Source: Bifidobacterium tsurumiense (lineage in GTDB: Bacteria; Actinomycetota; Actinomycetes; Actinomycetales; Bifidobacteriaceae). From it: DNA of 48,645 nt. This document shows, in pieces, positions 37,929 to 47,147 of the stretch. The notes beneath the pieces are model-generated. The model did not search any database and was not told the origin of the DNA. It saw only the letters and a list, made by a program, of their open reading frames with translations. The translations under genes and the position numbers were made by a program. The stretch lies in NCBI RefSeq assembly GCF_000741765.1, contig NZ_JGZU01000012.1, positions 39 to 48,683 on the forward strand, in the 5' to 3' direction. Each line of letters begins with the position of its first letter. Positions within the stretch are counted from its first letter, which is position 1.

Positions 37929-38912
37929 TCAACGAGCCCTCGGATGGGCCGTGGCATATGTTTCCATAAGGGCCTGCGGGCTGACATGCGTATATATTTG
38001 CGTTGTGGTGACACTGGCATGTCCGAGCAATTCCTGAACCGTACGCACATCCGCTCCTCCCTGTATCAGATGTGTGGCAAAGGAATGCCGCAAGGTGTGC
38101 GGATGCAAATGCTTGGACAAGTGGGCACGTTCGCCGGCCAGAGCAATGATCTCCCACGCTGATTGACGTGATAATCGTCGTCCGCGCTTATTGAGGAAAA
38201 TGGCCCTGCGCTCAAAGCCGCGCTTCGATTTGGACTCCAGAACACTTCGTCCAAGATGCACATAGCGTTCCAGTGCATCGCATGCATATCTGCCAACTGG
38301 CACCAATCGCTGTTTCGAGCCCTTACCCGTTAGTCGCACAACACGTTCCTGCAGATCGATATCCTCCAGATTGGCTCCGACTGCTTCAGAAATGCGCGCC
38401 CCCGTGGCATAGAGAAATTCCAATAAGGCATAGTCGCGCAGTACCACAGGATCTTCGCTGCCATGCATAGCGGCGGTGTCCAACAGTCTGTTGACCTCAT
38501 CAATTTCCAGAACATCGGGAAGCTCCTGTGCAGCCTTGGGCGCTTTCACCGTAGACGAAACATCTTGAGACACCGCATGCTGTGCCACCGCAAATCGATG
38601 CCACTCATGGATACTGGCCAAACGCCGCGCCACACTGCGTGTGCTCTCCCCCTGTTCGACCAACCAAGCGACATATTCTTCCACATTGCGCACGGTGATC
38701 TGGCGGGGATCGTGAATGCCATGCGCAACGAGCCACTGCACATATCGTTTGATATCAGACTCATATGCACGCACCGTTGCCTGTGCCAGACCCCGCTCAA
38801 CGCCAATATAAGCAATGAACTGTTCGTTTAATCGCGCATAGGCCGAGTAATCATCGGACACCGACGATGGCATTGTCTGCAGTTCTTCGGTATGTAATCC
38901 CGTGGCGCTCAT
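37929..38912 (-). CDS. xerD: Tyrosine recombinase XerD
   Basis: Partner of XerC in dimer resolution. The 327-residue protein has an N-terminal core-binding domain (about 25-120) and a catalytic domain with Arg in ATGARISEAVG, Lys in TGKGSKQRLVPVG, HPHTLRHSFATHL, LGHASVTTTQIYTHV. It is more typical of XerD than the longer XerC-type protein elsewhere in the window. The gene starts the xerD-parA-scpA-scpB set, with GAGG and GGAG near the ATG; a gap of about 115 bases separates it from parA. Confidence 0.92.
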   Translation of the reverse strand: MSATGLHTEELQTMPSSVSDDYSAYARLNEQFIAYIGVERGLAQATVRAYESDIKRYVQWLVAHGIHDPRQITVRNVEEYVAWLVEQGESTRSVARRLASIHEWHRFAVAQHAVSQDVSSTVKAPKAAQELPDVLEIDEVNRLLDTAAMHGSEDPVVLRDYALLEFLYATGARISEAVGANLEDIDLQERVVRLTGKGSKQRLVPVGRYACDALERYVHLGRSVLESKSKRGFERRAIFLNKRGRRLSRQSAWEIIALAGERAHLSKHLHPHTLRHSFATHLIQGGADVRTVQELLGHASVTTTQIYTHVSPQALMETYATAHPRAR

Positions 38913-38942
38913 ACTCCCACCTCACCGCACCGTTGATACAAC

Positions 38943-38971
38943 AAAACCCCGCCAATATATGACGGGGTTTC
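38943..38971 (-). terminator. Rho-independent terminator of infC-rpmI-rplT
   Basis: On the minus strand AAACCCCGTC pairs with GGCGGGGTTT (one G-U) around seven bases and is followed by TGTTG, giving GGGGTTTTGTTG. It lies 25 bases past the rplT stop. Confidence 0.88.
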
Positions 38972-38995
38972 ATATTCTACGCTAGCTTCGGCTAC

Positions 38996-39379
38996 TCAGG
39001 CAGCCACAGGAGCGTTGATGTCGGCAGGCAGAGCGTTCTTTGCTTCAGCCACAATTGCGGTGAAGGTCTCAGGATCGGAGACAGCCAGCTCAGCCAGAGC
39101 ACGACGATCCAGCTCGATGCCAGCCAAACGCAGGCCCTGCATAAAGCGGTTGTAGGTGATGCCTTCAGCGCGGACGGCAGCGTTGATGCGCTGGATCCAC
39201 AGCTTGCGGAAGTCGCCCTTGCGTGCCTTGCGGTCACGGAAGTTGTAGGTAAAGGAATGCAGCAGCTGTTCCTTTGCCTTACGATACAAACGGGAGCGCT
39301 GACCGCGGTAACCCGAAGCCCTCTCGAGAACGACGCGACGCTTCTTATGGGCGTTGACTGCGCGCTTTACACGTGCCAT
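38996..39379 (-). CDS. rplT: 50S ribosomal protein L20 (bL20)
   Basis: Early-assembling 23S rRNA-binding protein of the large subunit. Its 127 residues include the strongly basic start [32 protein letters not shown] and the globular C-terminus with [23 protein letters not shown] lies seven bases upstream of the ATG. Follows rpmI by 45 bases. Confidence 0.98.
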   Translation of the reverse strand: MARVKRAVNAHKKRRVVLERASGYRGQRSRLYRKAKEQLLHSFTYNFRDRKARKGDFRKLWIQRINAAVRAEGITYNRFMQGLRLAGIELDRRALAELAVSDPETFTAIVAEAKNALPADINAPVAA

Positions 39380-39424
39380 ATGTTTTCCTCAGCTTTCTTT
39401 TAACGTCAGTAACGATCGGGCGGC

Positions 39425-39619
39425 TTACAGGCCGAGCAGCTTCTTCATCTTCTTGGACTGTGCCGGAGCCAAAACCTCATCAGCCTTCAAGGCACGGCGC
39501 TTACGAGCCGACTTGTGCTCAAGGTTGTGGCGCATGGCGCTACCGGCCGACATCAGCTTGCCCGATCCGGTGACACGGACGCGCTTGGACGCGGCGGAAT
39601 TCGTTTTCATCTTCGGCAT
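39425..39619 (-). CDS. rpmI: 50S ribosomal protein L35 (bL35)
   Basis: A 64-residue basic large-subunit protein beginning [20 protein letters not shown] and ending KKMKKLLGL, the standard L35 pattern. AAGGAGG lies seven bases before its ATG. Between infC and rplT, as in most bacteria. Confidence 0.98.
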   Translation of the reverse strand: MPKMKTNSAASKRVRVTGSGKLMSAGSAMRHNLEHKSARKRRALKADEVLAPAQSKKMKKLLGL

Positions 39620-39688
39620 TGCTGCCCTCCTTGTGGTTTATGTTCAAATCTTGAATGACGATCGAGATCAATGCCTACGGCAGTCTCA

Positions 39689-40366
39689 TCACTTGCTTTC
39701 TTGGGCTCCCGCTTCGGCAATCTGCGCCTTGGCCTGTGCCGCAGCCTGAGCCTGTGACTCCTGCTTGGCAGCCAATCGTGCCGCCTGACGAGCCTGGCGT
39801 TCAGCGCGGGACTCCGCACCACGACGGCGTTGCTCTGATTGGGTATGCACCTTCTTGCCCTTGGGAGCCAAGGTCATGATGATATTGCGGCCTTCTTGCT
39901 TCGGAGCGAATTCAACGCTGCCGTATTCCTCGACCTCTTCGGCCAGACGTTGCAGCAATTCGACACCGCCAATCGGGCGCGACTGCTCGCGTCCGCGAAG
40001 CATGATGGTGACCTTGACCTTGTCTCCGCCATTGAGGAAGCGGATGACATGACCCTTCTTGACATCGAAATCGTGGGCGTCGATCTTCAGACGGAAGCGA
40101 ATCTCCTTGACTTCGGCCGTGCTTTGATTACGACGTGCCTCACGAGCTTTGATCTTCTCGTTGTACTTGTATTTGCCGTAATCGATGAGCTTGGCGACCG
40201 GAGGCTTCGCGTTAGGCGCAACCTCAACGAGATCAAGGTTCGCCTCCTTGGCCAGGTTCAATGCTACCGAGGTCGCGATGACCCCGACCTGCTCGCCTTT
40301 CGGCCCGATCAGGCGCACCTGGGAGACGCGAATCTCGTCGTTAATGCGTGGTTCGTCGCTGATGAT
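39689..40366 (-). CDS. infC: Translation initiation factor IF-3 with ATC start
   Basis: Binds the 30S subunit and checks start codons. An in-frame GTG start at 40318 would leave out the conserved N-terminus. Reading upstream without a stop gives ATC-ATC-AGC-GAC and the family start (M)[16 protein letters not shown], with AAGG nine bases before the first ATC (40364-40366), giving 225 residues. Rare AUU/AUC starts are known for infC and allow IF3 to repress its own translation. [20 protein letters not shown] central and C-terminal RNA-binding regions are complete. The tail (about 180-225) is rich in Ala, Gln and Arg. Confidence 0.93.
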   Translation of the reverse strand: MISDEPRINDEIRVSQVRLIGPKGEQVGVIATSVALNLAKEANLDLVEVAPNAKPPVAKLIDYGKYKYNEKIKAREARRNQSTAEVKEIRFRLKIDAHDFDVKKGHVIRFLNGGDKVKVTIMLRGREQSRPIGGVELLQRLAEEVEEYGSVEFAPKQEGRNIIMTLAPKGKKVHTQSEQRRRGAESRAERQARQAARLAAKQESQAQAAAQAKAQIAEAGAQESK

Positions 40367-40738
40367 GACTCCAATCCTTCATAGTTCTTGGCCGACACGT
40401 CCCATGAAGCATGCAAAGTCGAATTCACCCTGCAATACGCACTGAAGCATATTGCACACAGCAATGTTGACTTCAAACTCTTATCAACAATCGCTCACAT
40501 CGTTCTCCAACGATGCTGTGAACCCGAAACCATACAAGGCTTCCAGGTGGGGCGCACCCACTTTCTTGACTTTCTCAAGCCGTCGACAAGTGTATCACAT
40601 GTCTTGACACAGGCGACACGCCAAGGCCATATATGCAATACCGCAGCAGGTACCCTTCAACAGCTCATTCACCGGCCTCAGGGCTCCGCAGCCCAACGCG
40701 ATGGTCATGCAATACCGCAGCCTTCCCCATTGAGGAAT
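40367..40738 (-). other. Long infC upstream region with direct repeats
   Basis: No gene in 372 bases. ATGCAATACCGCAGC occurs at about 40633 and again at about 40708. GTGGG-TGCGC-CCCAC forms a small hairpin near 40550. A TACACT -10-like sequence (minus strand, near 40593) would give a leader of about 220 bases before infC. Rather long for a simple leader, so a structured regulatory element is possible, but I recognise none. Confidence 0.4.
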
Positions 40739-42622
40739 TCACACCGTTGCAGGCTCAGGTTTGGCTCCGTCATGCACAAAGAATACGTCGTACCACGTAA
40801 GGAAGGAATACACCGTCCAGATCTTGCGCCGATCATCGCTTTTGCCTTCATAATTGTCATCAATCATCCGCAGCAAGGCATCCTGGTCGAAGAATTGCGC
40901 AACATAATCGCGTTCAAAGACCTCACGCACCAAACGATAGAACTTTTCCTCACGAAGCCACTTCGAAATGGGAACAGGAAATCCAAGCTTCTCCCTGTCA
41001 TACCATTCCTTCGGCAGATGGCGTGCAGCCGCCTGACGGAACGCGAATTTCGTATTCTCATCATTGATCAAATATTTGGTAGGCACTTTCTGCGCCACCG
41101 ACATCAATTCCTTGTCAAGCAGCGGGACACGCAGCTCAAGCGAATGCGCCATGGTGAGCTTATCCGCCTTGAGCAGGATGTCGCCGGGCATCCACTGATG
41201 CATATCTAGATACTGCTTCTTTTTGATTTCAGACAGTCCTTTGCCTGCAATGCGGGCATAAATGCGCCCTACGATATCCGCAACCGACGGGCCTTTGCGA
41301 TATTCAGGCTTGAGCAAGGCCTTGGCTTCCGATTCACGGAATACCTGAGCCTGTCCGATAAAGCTTTCTTCGGCAGGTGCCAGATTCGCATACAAATGCC
41401 ACGCGCCATGGAAGGTCTTGCCCTGCGCAAACCGAGCAATGGCGTGGCGTGCCGGGGCGGGCAGATGCGTCAACCAGCGAGTCACCATCTTGATGATCTT
41501 TGAACGGGTATGCACGCCATATCCAAGATATCCGGCAAACAATTCATCCGCTCCCTCACCGCTGAGCACCACGCGAAGATCTCGTGAAGCGAGTTCCGAA
41601 AGGAAGAACAGCGGCACGCAGGAAGGATTGGAATCAGGCTCATCCAAATGCCATTGGATCTGAGGGAAGTATGAGAACGCGTCTTCCCCATCCAAGGTCT
41701 CGGATGTGTTATTGAGTTTGATTAATTGCGCCAGCTCCTTGGCCTGCTGCGATTCGTTGTAGGTTCCCTTGCCAAATCCTATCGAGTAGGTATGTTCTGG
41801 ACGGGCGACGGCAGCCACATAACTGGAATCGACACCGCTGGAGAGGAAGGAACCTACCTCCACATCTGCTATCTGATGGGCAGCGACCGAATCCACCACG
41901 GTTTGATCGATATCCTCCACCAGGTCATCGAGATTCTGCTTGCTCTCTTCGAAATTGCAATCCCAATACTCATGAATATTCATGCAGCCATTGCGATAAG
42001 TGAAGTAGTGGCCCTCTTTGAGTTTGAACACGCCTTTGAAAAAGGTCTCATCGGTTGCGGGGTACTGGAATGTCATATATGGCTTGAGGGCGTCCTTATT
42101 GAGCTCCTTGACGAAATCGGGATGCTGCAACATGCTCTTGATTTCCGAGGCATACATGAAGGTGCCGTTCATCGTGGCGTAATAGAAAGGCTTGATGCCG
42201 AAATGATCGCGAGCGCCGAAGAGCTCCTGGCGCGTGCTGTCCCAGATGACGAAGGCGAACATACCACGGATACGTTCTAGGAGCTTGCCCCCCCATTCCT
42301 CATAGCCATGAAGCAGTACTTCAGTGTCGGATTGCGTGGTGAAGGTGTGTCCGGCCTTGATCAGGGCTTCACGCAAGGGACGGTAATTGTAGATCTCACC
42401 ATTGAAGGTAATCGCCATGGTGCCGTCTTCATTGAGGATCGGCTGGTTTCCGCCGCCCAGATCGATTATGCTCAGTCTTCTGAATCCCAAAGCGGCATGG
42501 GCGTCCACGAATTGACCCTCAGAATCCGGACCACGGTGTGCTATCACATCGGTCATTCGTTGCAAAACGACTCGCTTGCTATCTTCGGCAACATTGTTTA
42601 CGAATCCCACAATCCCACACAT
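40739..42622 (-). CDS. asnB: Asparagine synthetase, glutamine-hydrolysing
   Basis: Makes asparagine from aspartate, ATP and glutamine. The 627-residue class II enzyme starts MCGIVGF, leaving Cys2 as the glutaminase nucleophile after Met removal; this sets the start over a 17-residue upstream extension. RGPDSEG, FNGEIYNY and GARDHFGIKPFYY lie in the N-terminal domain. The synthetase domain has the PP-loop LSSGVDSSYVAAV and LSGEGADELFAGY. Single gene. Confidence 0.96.
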   Translation of the reverse strand: MCGIVGFVNNVAEDSKRVVLQRMTDVIAHRGPDSEGQFVDAHAALGFRRLSIIDLGGGNQPILNEDGTMAITFNGEIYNYRPLREALIKAGHTFTTQSDTEVLLHGYEEWGGKLLERIRGMFAFVIWDSTRQELFGARDHFGIKPFYYATMNGTFMYASEIKSMLQHPDFVKELNKDALKPYMTFQYPATDETFFKGVFKLKEGHYFTYRNGCMNIHEYWDCNFEESKQNLDDLVEDIDQTVVDSVAAHQIADVEVGSFLSSGVDSSYVAAVARPEHTYSIGFGKGTYNESQQAKELAQLIKLNNTSETLDGEDAFSYFPQIQWHLDEPDSNPSCVPLFFLSELASRDLRVVLSGEGADELFAGYLGYGVHTRSKIIKMVTRWLTHLPAPARHAIARFAQGKTFHGAWHLYANLAPAEESFIGQAQVFRESEAKALLKPEYRKGPSVADIVGRIYARIAGKGLSEIKKKQYLDMHQWMPGDILLKADKLTMAHSLELRVPLLDKELMSVAQKVPTKYLINDENTKFAFRQAAARHLPKEWYDREKLGFPVPISKWLREEKFYRLVREVFERDYVAQFFDQDALLRMIDDNYEGKSDDRRKIWTVYSFLTWYDVFFVHDGAKPEPATV

Positions 42623-42951
42623 CGCTACGGTCTCACTTTCCTGCGTCCATATATTGTCGAAATGTAACAGCATTCTACATGAAACATGGGTAACGAAAAA
42701 CCCGATTTGAGTTACCTCATATTCGTGCAGTCAACCACCTGATCCACTCCTCCAAGCCTCAGGCTCGGCCCCGTGCATGCCGGTTGCCGGGGCAACATGA
42801 TACACCTGCGGAATTTGAAGTCAAACGCTTGGCATTCCGCCATAATCTCGCAAGGCGCTGCACCGTTTTTCTGTAATGCCAACTCTTTTCGCGGCTTTCA
42901 GGATTCACGACTTCACCGCTTATCATCACACTGTTTGCACACCTTTTCCCT

Positions 42952-42977
42952 GGTGTTCATACGATCGTATGAACACC
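42952..42977. promoter_or_regulatory. 26-bp perfect palindrome between asnB and thiN
   Basis: GGTGTTCATACGA followed directly by its reverse complement: every one of 13 positions matches, with a CGATCG centre and no spacer. It lies about 330 bases from the asnB start and 107 bases before the thiN start, two divergent genes. The form suits a dimeric or tetrameric repressor such as a TetR-type protein; it is not a LexA or LacI box. Confidence 0.7.
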
Positions 42978-43083
42978 GTACGGCATCGTCGCTCTCAGGC
43001 AGCTGCGAATCCTCCTCATATTCGAAGGCAATGTCAGGAATCGACCGATCAATATATGCATGGATCTGGCTAGAGTGAATGCC

Positions 43084-43847
43084 ATGACTGAGCGGAAGAT
43101 TTGCCTGGTATTTGCCGCAGGAGAGTATTATCACCTCGATCAACCTCTTCCAACACCCTGGAAAACCATGCTGCATGGCGATCAGCCTTATGCGTCGCAG
43201 CCGACGGCGGAGCTGATCATACGCGGCGCGCAGCCATCCACCCCGATGTGGTCATAGGCGATTTCGATTCCATCCAGGAAGGCCTGCCCAGCGATTCCCA
43301 CGTTGTGCGACTTTCGCCAGACAAAGACGACACCGATATGATGGCGGCCCTGAAAATCGGCTGGTCCCAAGGATGCAGGGAGTTCCATATATATGGTGCA
43401 TTGGGAGGACGTATCGACCACACCATTTCCAATATCCAGATTCTCGCCAAGCTCGCTCGCCAAGGCGGTATCGGCTACGCATACGGCAACGGTTCTATTC
43501 TGTGCGCAATAAGCAATGCAGAGCTCCTATTCGACGGTGACCAAACCAAGGTCGGCGGCATCGTATCCGTGCTTTCCCACGCGGACACCTCATACGATAT
43601 CGACGAAGAAGGCTTGAAATTCAAACTCGACCACGCCACTATGACGAATGATATGGTGCAGGGGGTAAGCAATGAATTCCTCCCGGGAACGCCTGCACGC
43701 ATAGCCGTGGGAGCTGGCGTCATCACCGTAACCTATCCCATTGCAGCAGGATTGCCCCAATGGCAGCCCCATATTCATATCGATGGAGACCTCGGTCCCA
43801 TCGATACCGGCGCATCCCAGGCACTGGCCCACCCGAATATGCGGTGA
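43084..43847 (+). pseudogene. thiN: Thiamine pyrophosphokinase gene with apparent frameshift
   Basis: TPK transfers pyrophosphate from ATP to thiamine to make ThDP. One frame from the ATG at 43084 gives the normal N-terminus MTERKICLVFAAGEYYHL and continues to about 43195. The next frame, open from upstream to 43847, carries the rest: ALCVAADGGADHTRR, DVVIGDFDSI, LSPDKDDTDMMAAL and GGRIDHTISNI, the substrate-binding motifs. Joining them needs one missing base, most simply in the AAAA run near 43162-43165. Downstream sequence has no stop or decay, so a read error, a very recent mutation or ribosomal slippage all remain possible. Confidence 0.8.
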
Positions 43848-43918
43848 ATGGCTGCGTGTGCAAGAGGCATGGCAAACACCTGGCAGATCACCTGTGGCGT
43901 TGCGCACAAGCAAATTGA

Positions 43919-43932
43919 TGTGAACGTTCACT
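43919..43932. promoter_or_regulatory. LacI-family operator upstream of gap
   Basis: TGTGAACGTTCACT has a perfect 12-bp palindromic core GTGAACGTTCAC with the central CG typical of LacI-type regulators. It is about 155 bases upstream of gap. In Bifidobacterium breve the LacI-type regulators AraQ and MalR1 have been described as controlling central carbon genes; assignment of this site to one of them is inference. Confidence 0.6.
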
Positions 43933-43985
43933 GTCTGGCAATAACCCATATATCGCAAGTGTTACGCCTGCGGCAAGCAAGTCGA

Positions 43986-44014
43986 TTGCCCTCGTACAGA
44001 CGGCGCATTAGAGT
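43986..44014 (+). promoter_or_regulatory. Candidate gap promoter
   Basis: TTGCCC (43986-43991) and TAGAGT (44009-44014) are 17 bases apart, about 72 bases before the gap start. Each matches four of six consensus bases. Confidence 0.35.
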
Positions 44015-44086
44015 AGTCAATGTTGGATAACAACGGCTGCGGTGCACCTTTGCGTGCTTCCGCGCCCACCTCCAAGGGAGAACTAC

Positions 44087-45145
44087 ATGACAGTAAAGAT
44101 TGGCATCAACGGCTTTGGCCGTATTGGTCGTCTCGCTTTCCGCCGCATTTTCGATTTGCAGCAGAGGGGCGGAGAAGCCGGTGATATCGAGGTCACCGCA
44201 ATCAACGACCTGACCTCGCCTTCCGCCTTGGCATACCTGCTGAAGTATGACAGCACTCATGGCACCTTCAAGCATGTCGACGGCACCCCAGTCGAGGTTT
44301 CCGCCACCGATTCCGCTATCGTCGTGGACGGCAAGGAATACCCTGTGTATGCCGAGCCTGATGCAAACAACATCCCGTGGGTCAAGAACGACGGTGTCGA
44401 GTTCGTGCTCGAGTGCACCGGTTTCTACACCTCCGCCGAGAAGTCCCAGGCCCACCTGAACGCCGGCGCCAAGAAGGTGCTGATCTCCGCTCCTGCAAAG
44501 GACGAGACCACCCCTACCGTCGTCTTCGGCGTGAACCACGACATCCTCAAGGCTTCGGACAATATCGTGTCCGCCGGTTCCTGCACCACCAACTCCTTGG
44601 CCGCAATGGTCAAGCTACTCAACGAGAAGTGGGGCATCAAGGCCGGCTTCATGACCACGATCCACGCCTACACCGGAACCCAGATGATTCTGGACGGACC
44701 TCGCGGCAAGAAGGAAGGCCGTGCACTGCGCGCTGCAGCAATCAATACCATTCCTCACTCCACCGGTGCCGCCAAGGCCATCGGCAAGGTTGTTCCTGAG
44801 GTCAACGGCAAGCTGCAGGGACACGCTCAGCGCGTCCAGGTTCCAGATGGATCCATCACCGAGCTGACCAGCGTTCTGGAGAAGAGCGCAACCACAGAGG
44901 AAATCAACGCAGCGTTCAAGGAAGCCTTCGAGAACACTGACTTCTACGGCTACAACGAAGACGGCATCGTCTCCGGCGACATCGTTGGCGACACCCACGG
45001 TGGCCTATTTGATCCGACTCAGACCGATGTCAATGAAGTTGACGGCACCACCCTCGTGCGCACCGTCGCCTTCTACGACAATGAGTACGGCTTCACCTCC
45101 AATATGGTGCGTACTTTGGCATACTTCGCAGAAATCGCTGAGTAA
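44087..45145 (+). CDS. gap: Glyceraldehyde-3-phosphate dehydrogenase
   Basis: NAD-dependent oxidation of glyceraldehyde 3-phosphate, the lower branch of the bifid shunt. The 352-residue protein starts [15 protein letters not shown] (Rossmann NAD site), has the nucleophile in SAGSCTTNS (Cys166), His193 in TIHAYTGTQ and the end [15 protein letters not shown]. The ATG has GGGAG six bases upstream; an in-frame extension of 15 residues is spurious. Codon use is strongly shifted to C-ending codons compared with its neighbours, a mark of very high expression. Confidence 0.98.
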   Translation: MTVKIGINGFGRIGRLAFRRIFDLQQRGGEAGDIEVTAINDLTSPSALAYLLKYDSTHGTFKHVDGTPVEVSATDSAIVVDGKEYPVYAEPDANNIPWVKNDGVEFVLECTGFYTSAEKSQAHLNAGAKKVLISAPAKDETTPTVVFGVNHDILKASDNIVSAGSCTTNSLAAMVKLLNEKWGIKAGFMTTIHAYTGTQMILDGPRGKKEGRALRAAAINTIPHSTGAAKAIGKVVPEVNGKLQGHAQRVQVPDGSITELTSVLEKSATTEEINAAFKEAFENTDFYGYNEDGIVSGDIVGDTHGGLFDPTQTDVNEVDGTTLVRTVAFYDNEYGFTSNMVRTLAYFAEIAE

Positions 45146-45161
45146 ACCTCACGTCGCTTAA

Positions 45162-45193
45162 CAAATGGCCTCGCCTTGGTGCGGGGCCATTTG
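45162..45193 (+). terminator. Hairpin terminator after gap
   Basis: CAAATGGCCTCGC (45162-45174) pairs with GCGGGGCCATTTG (45181-45193) over 13 bp with one G-U, around six bases. It begins 17 bases past the gap stop; the T-run is part of the stem rather than a long tail. Confidence 0.75.
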
Positions 45194-45350
45194 CATATCT
45201 GAGCACAGCGCGCATATTCTTCAGGCAACGCATCCAAAAGCAATCTGAATCCCGCATGCAATTCCTGTATGCAAGCCAGCGCTATCATCGTCTCAGGTTC
45301 CAGCTCCTTCGCGGGCTCACCCTTAGACCCAGCGTCGTATTATGGGGCCC

Positions 45351-45857
45351 ATGGCAAAGAAATCACGAAAAGAAACCGCTGCTTCAACTCCTGCAACGGC
45401 CCAACTCAATAAGGCAGGCATCGAATTCCAAACATTTTCATATGACCATGACCGTGATCATATGGATGAGGGATATGGTATCGAAGCGGCATCAAAGCTC
45501 GGATTTGCACAAGAACAGGTATTCAAGACCCTGATGGCAGATACCGGCGACGCCCGGGTAATAGGCGTAGTTCCGGTCAGTGGCCATCTCGACCTCAAGG
45601 CACTCGCAGCCGCTGTAGGCGCAAAAAAGGCCAGCATGGCCGACGCAAAAACCGCCGAACGAGAAAGTGGATATGTTCTGGGAGGCATCTCCCCTCTCGG
45701 ACAGCGCACACGGCATGTCACCGTACTCGATGCAAGCGCCATGCAATATGATCAGATTCTCGTTTCCGGAGGAAAACGAGGATTCGACATTGGTATCAAT
45801 CCTCAGGATTTGGTAACTGTGCTCAATGCCGTCGTTGCACAAATCGGCACTTGGTAG
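45351..45857 (+). CDS. ybaK: YbaK/EbsC-family Cys-tRNA(Pro) deacylase
   Basis: Removes cysteine wrongly loaded on tRNA-Pro, a stand-alone editing domain. The 168-residue form starts MAKKSRKET. Family features include QVFKTLMADTGD, the catalytic Lys context in KTL, SGHLDLKALAAAVGAKKASMAD and GGISPLGQRTR, plus ISVGKRG-like VSGGKRGFDIGI. An ATG three codons earlier (45342) is possible; neither has a clear ribosome site. Alone on the plus strand, with an opposing ispH gene 38 bases downstream. Confidence 0.92.
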   Translation: MAKKSRKETAASTPATAQLNKAGIEFQTFSYDHDRDHMDEGYGIEAASKLGFAQEQVFKTLMADTGDARVIGVVPVSGHLDLKALAAAVGAKKASMADAKTAERESGYVLGGISPLGQRTRHVTVLDASAMQYDQILVSGGKRGFDIGINPQDLVTVLNAVVAQIGTW

Positions 45858-45895
45858 AGCGCTCAGTGCGCCTTTTGCTCACGATTCGCCGGGTC

Positions 45896-46882
45896 TTATC
45901 GCAGTGCCGCGGGTAGCACGAATTTCATATTCTCCTTCACCGTCTCCTCATATGTGATATCGGTGAAATCCAGTGTGCTCAACCAATCGACAACGCCTGA
46001 TACCAATTCGTCCGGGACCGAAGCTCCTGAAGAGATGCCCACGGTGTCTACCCCATCGAACCATTCAGTCTTCAGTTCTCCGGCATCATCGACTCGGTGA
46101 GCCTTGCCCCGCTCACCAAGGGATTCCTGAGCAACCTCCATCAACCGCACTGAATTGGAGGAATTGGCAGATCCCACAATAATGACGCAATCGCTGCGTT
46201 GGGCCATGGCCTTGACTGCTGTCTGCCTGTTCTGGGTCGCATAACAAATATCCGAGCTCGGCGGTTCCTCGATCCATGGGAAGCGTTGTTTGAGCACTGC
46301 CACCAAATCCGCCGTCTCATCAACGCTCAATGTTGTCTGGCTGAGCATGACCAACTTGCTCCCAGGCTGGAAATGCAAGGAATCCACATCATCCTCATGC
46401 TCGATGAGATGCACATGCTCAGGCGATTCCCCGACCACGCCAATCGCCTCATCATGCCCACGATGGCCGATGTACACGATTTCGTATCCGTCACGTACAA
46501 AACGCAGGACTTCTCGATGCACCTTGCTGACCAAGGGGCACGTCGCATCCACGATATACATCCCGCGTCTGCGCGCCTCTTCCTGAACGGTCGGCGAGAC
46601 GCCATGAGCGGAAAACACCACAGGAATCCCCGCCTGAACCGCATCATCCGGTATCTCATCCAGCTCGTCTACGAACACCGCACCTTGGCCTGCGAGCTCA
46701 TCGACAACATGCCTATTATGAACGATCTGCCGGCGCACATATACGGGTGGAATATGGCCTGGTGCCGATTCAGGACGAGCCGCCTTCAAAATGGTTCGCA
46801 CTGCGAGTATCGCTCGATCCACACCGGCACAAAACCCTCGTGGATCCGCCAATATTATGCGCTTATTCACACCAACCGCCAT
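45896..46882 (-). CDS. ispH: 4-hydroxy-3-methylbut-2-enyl diphosphate reductase
   Basis: Last step of the MEP isoprenoid pathway, giving IPP and DMAPP, using a [4Fe-4S] cluster. The 328-residue protein has the three cluster cysteines in DPRGFCAGVDRA, VDATCPLVSKVH and SDICYATQNRQ, plus FSAHGVSP and SANSSNSVRL. AAGGG is eight bases before the ATG at 46882; the ATG two codons earlier is too close to it. Shows that the organism uses the MEP pathway and so needs a Dxs. Confidence 0.96.
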   Translation of the reverse strand: MAVGVNKRIILADPRGFCAGVDRAILAVRTILKAARPESAPGHIPPVYVRRQIVHNRHVVDELAGQGAVFVDELDEIPDDAVQAGIPVVFSAHGVSPTVQEEARRRGMYIVDATCPLVSKVHREVLRFVRDGYEIVYIGHRGHDEAIGVVGESPEHVHLIEHEDDVDSLHFQPGSKLVMLSQTTLSVDETADLVAVLKQRFPWIEEPPSSDICYATQNRQTAVKAMAQRSDCVIIVGSANSSNSVRLMEVAQESLGERGKAHRVDDAGELKTEWFDGVDTVGISSGASVPDELVSGVVDWLSTLDFTDITYEETVKENMKFVLPAALR

Positions 46883-47147
46883 TCGCATATCCCTTATTAC
46901 TGTGCATTACCCGCAATTGAGCAAAATACATGAAGCTTTCGCACTCTGAAGTCAATTGAGCCATCACCACAGAGCGAACTCCATCATTGCACATACTTGG
47001 CGATTTCTCAGCTTTCGCCACATGATATCCCCAAGTTTCCCAACGGGCTGAATGAGCAAACCAAGTCTGCGCCGCTCTTCAATCGTTAGGCATCGCGGTA
47101 CGATAGTGAGCGGTAACAACCGTGCATTCACTATGGGAGTGACAGAT

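Noticed and set aside
42783..42796. GTTGCC-GG-GGCAAC hairpin
   Set aside because: Only six base pairs and no U tract or suitable position; likely chance.
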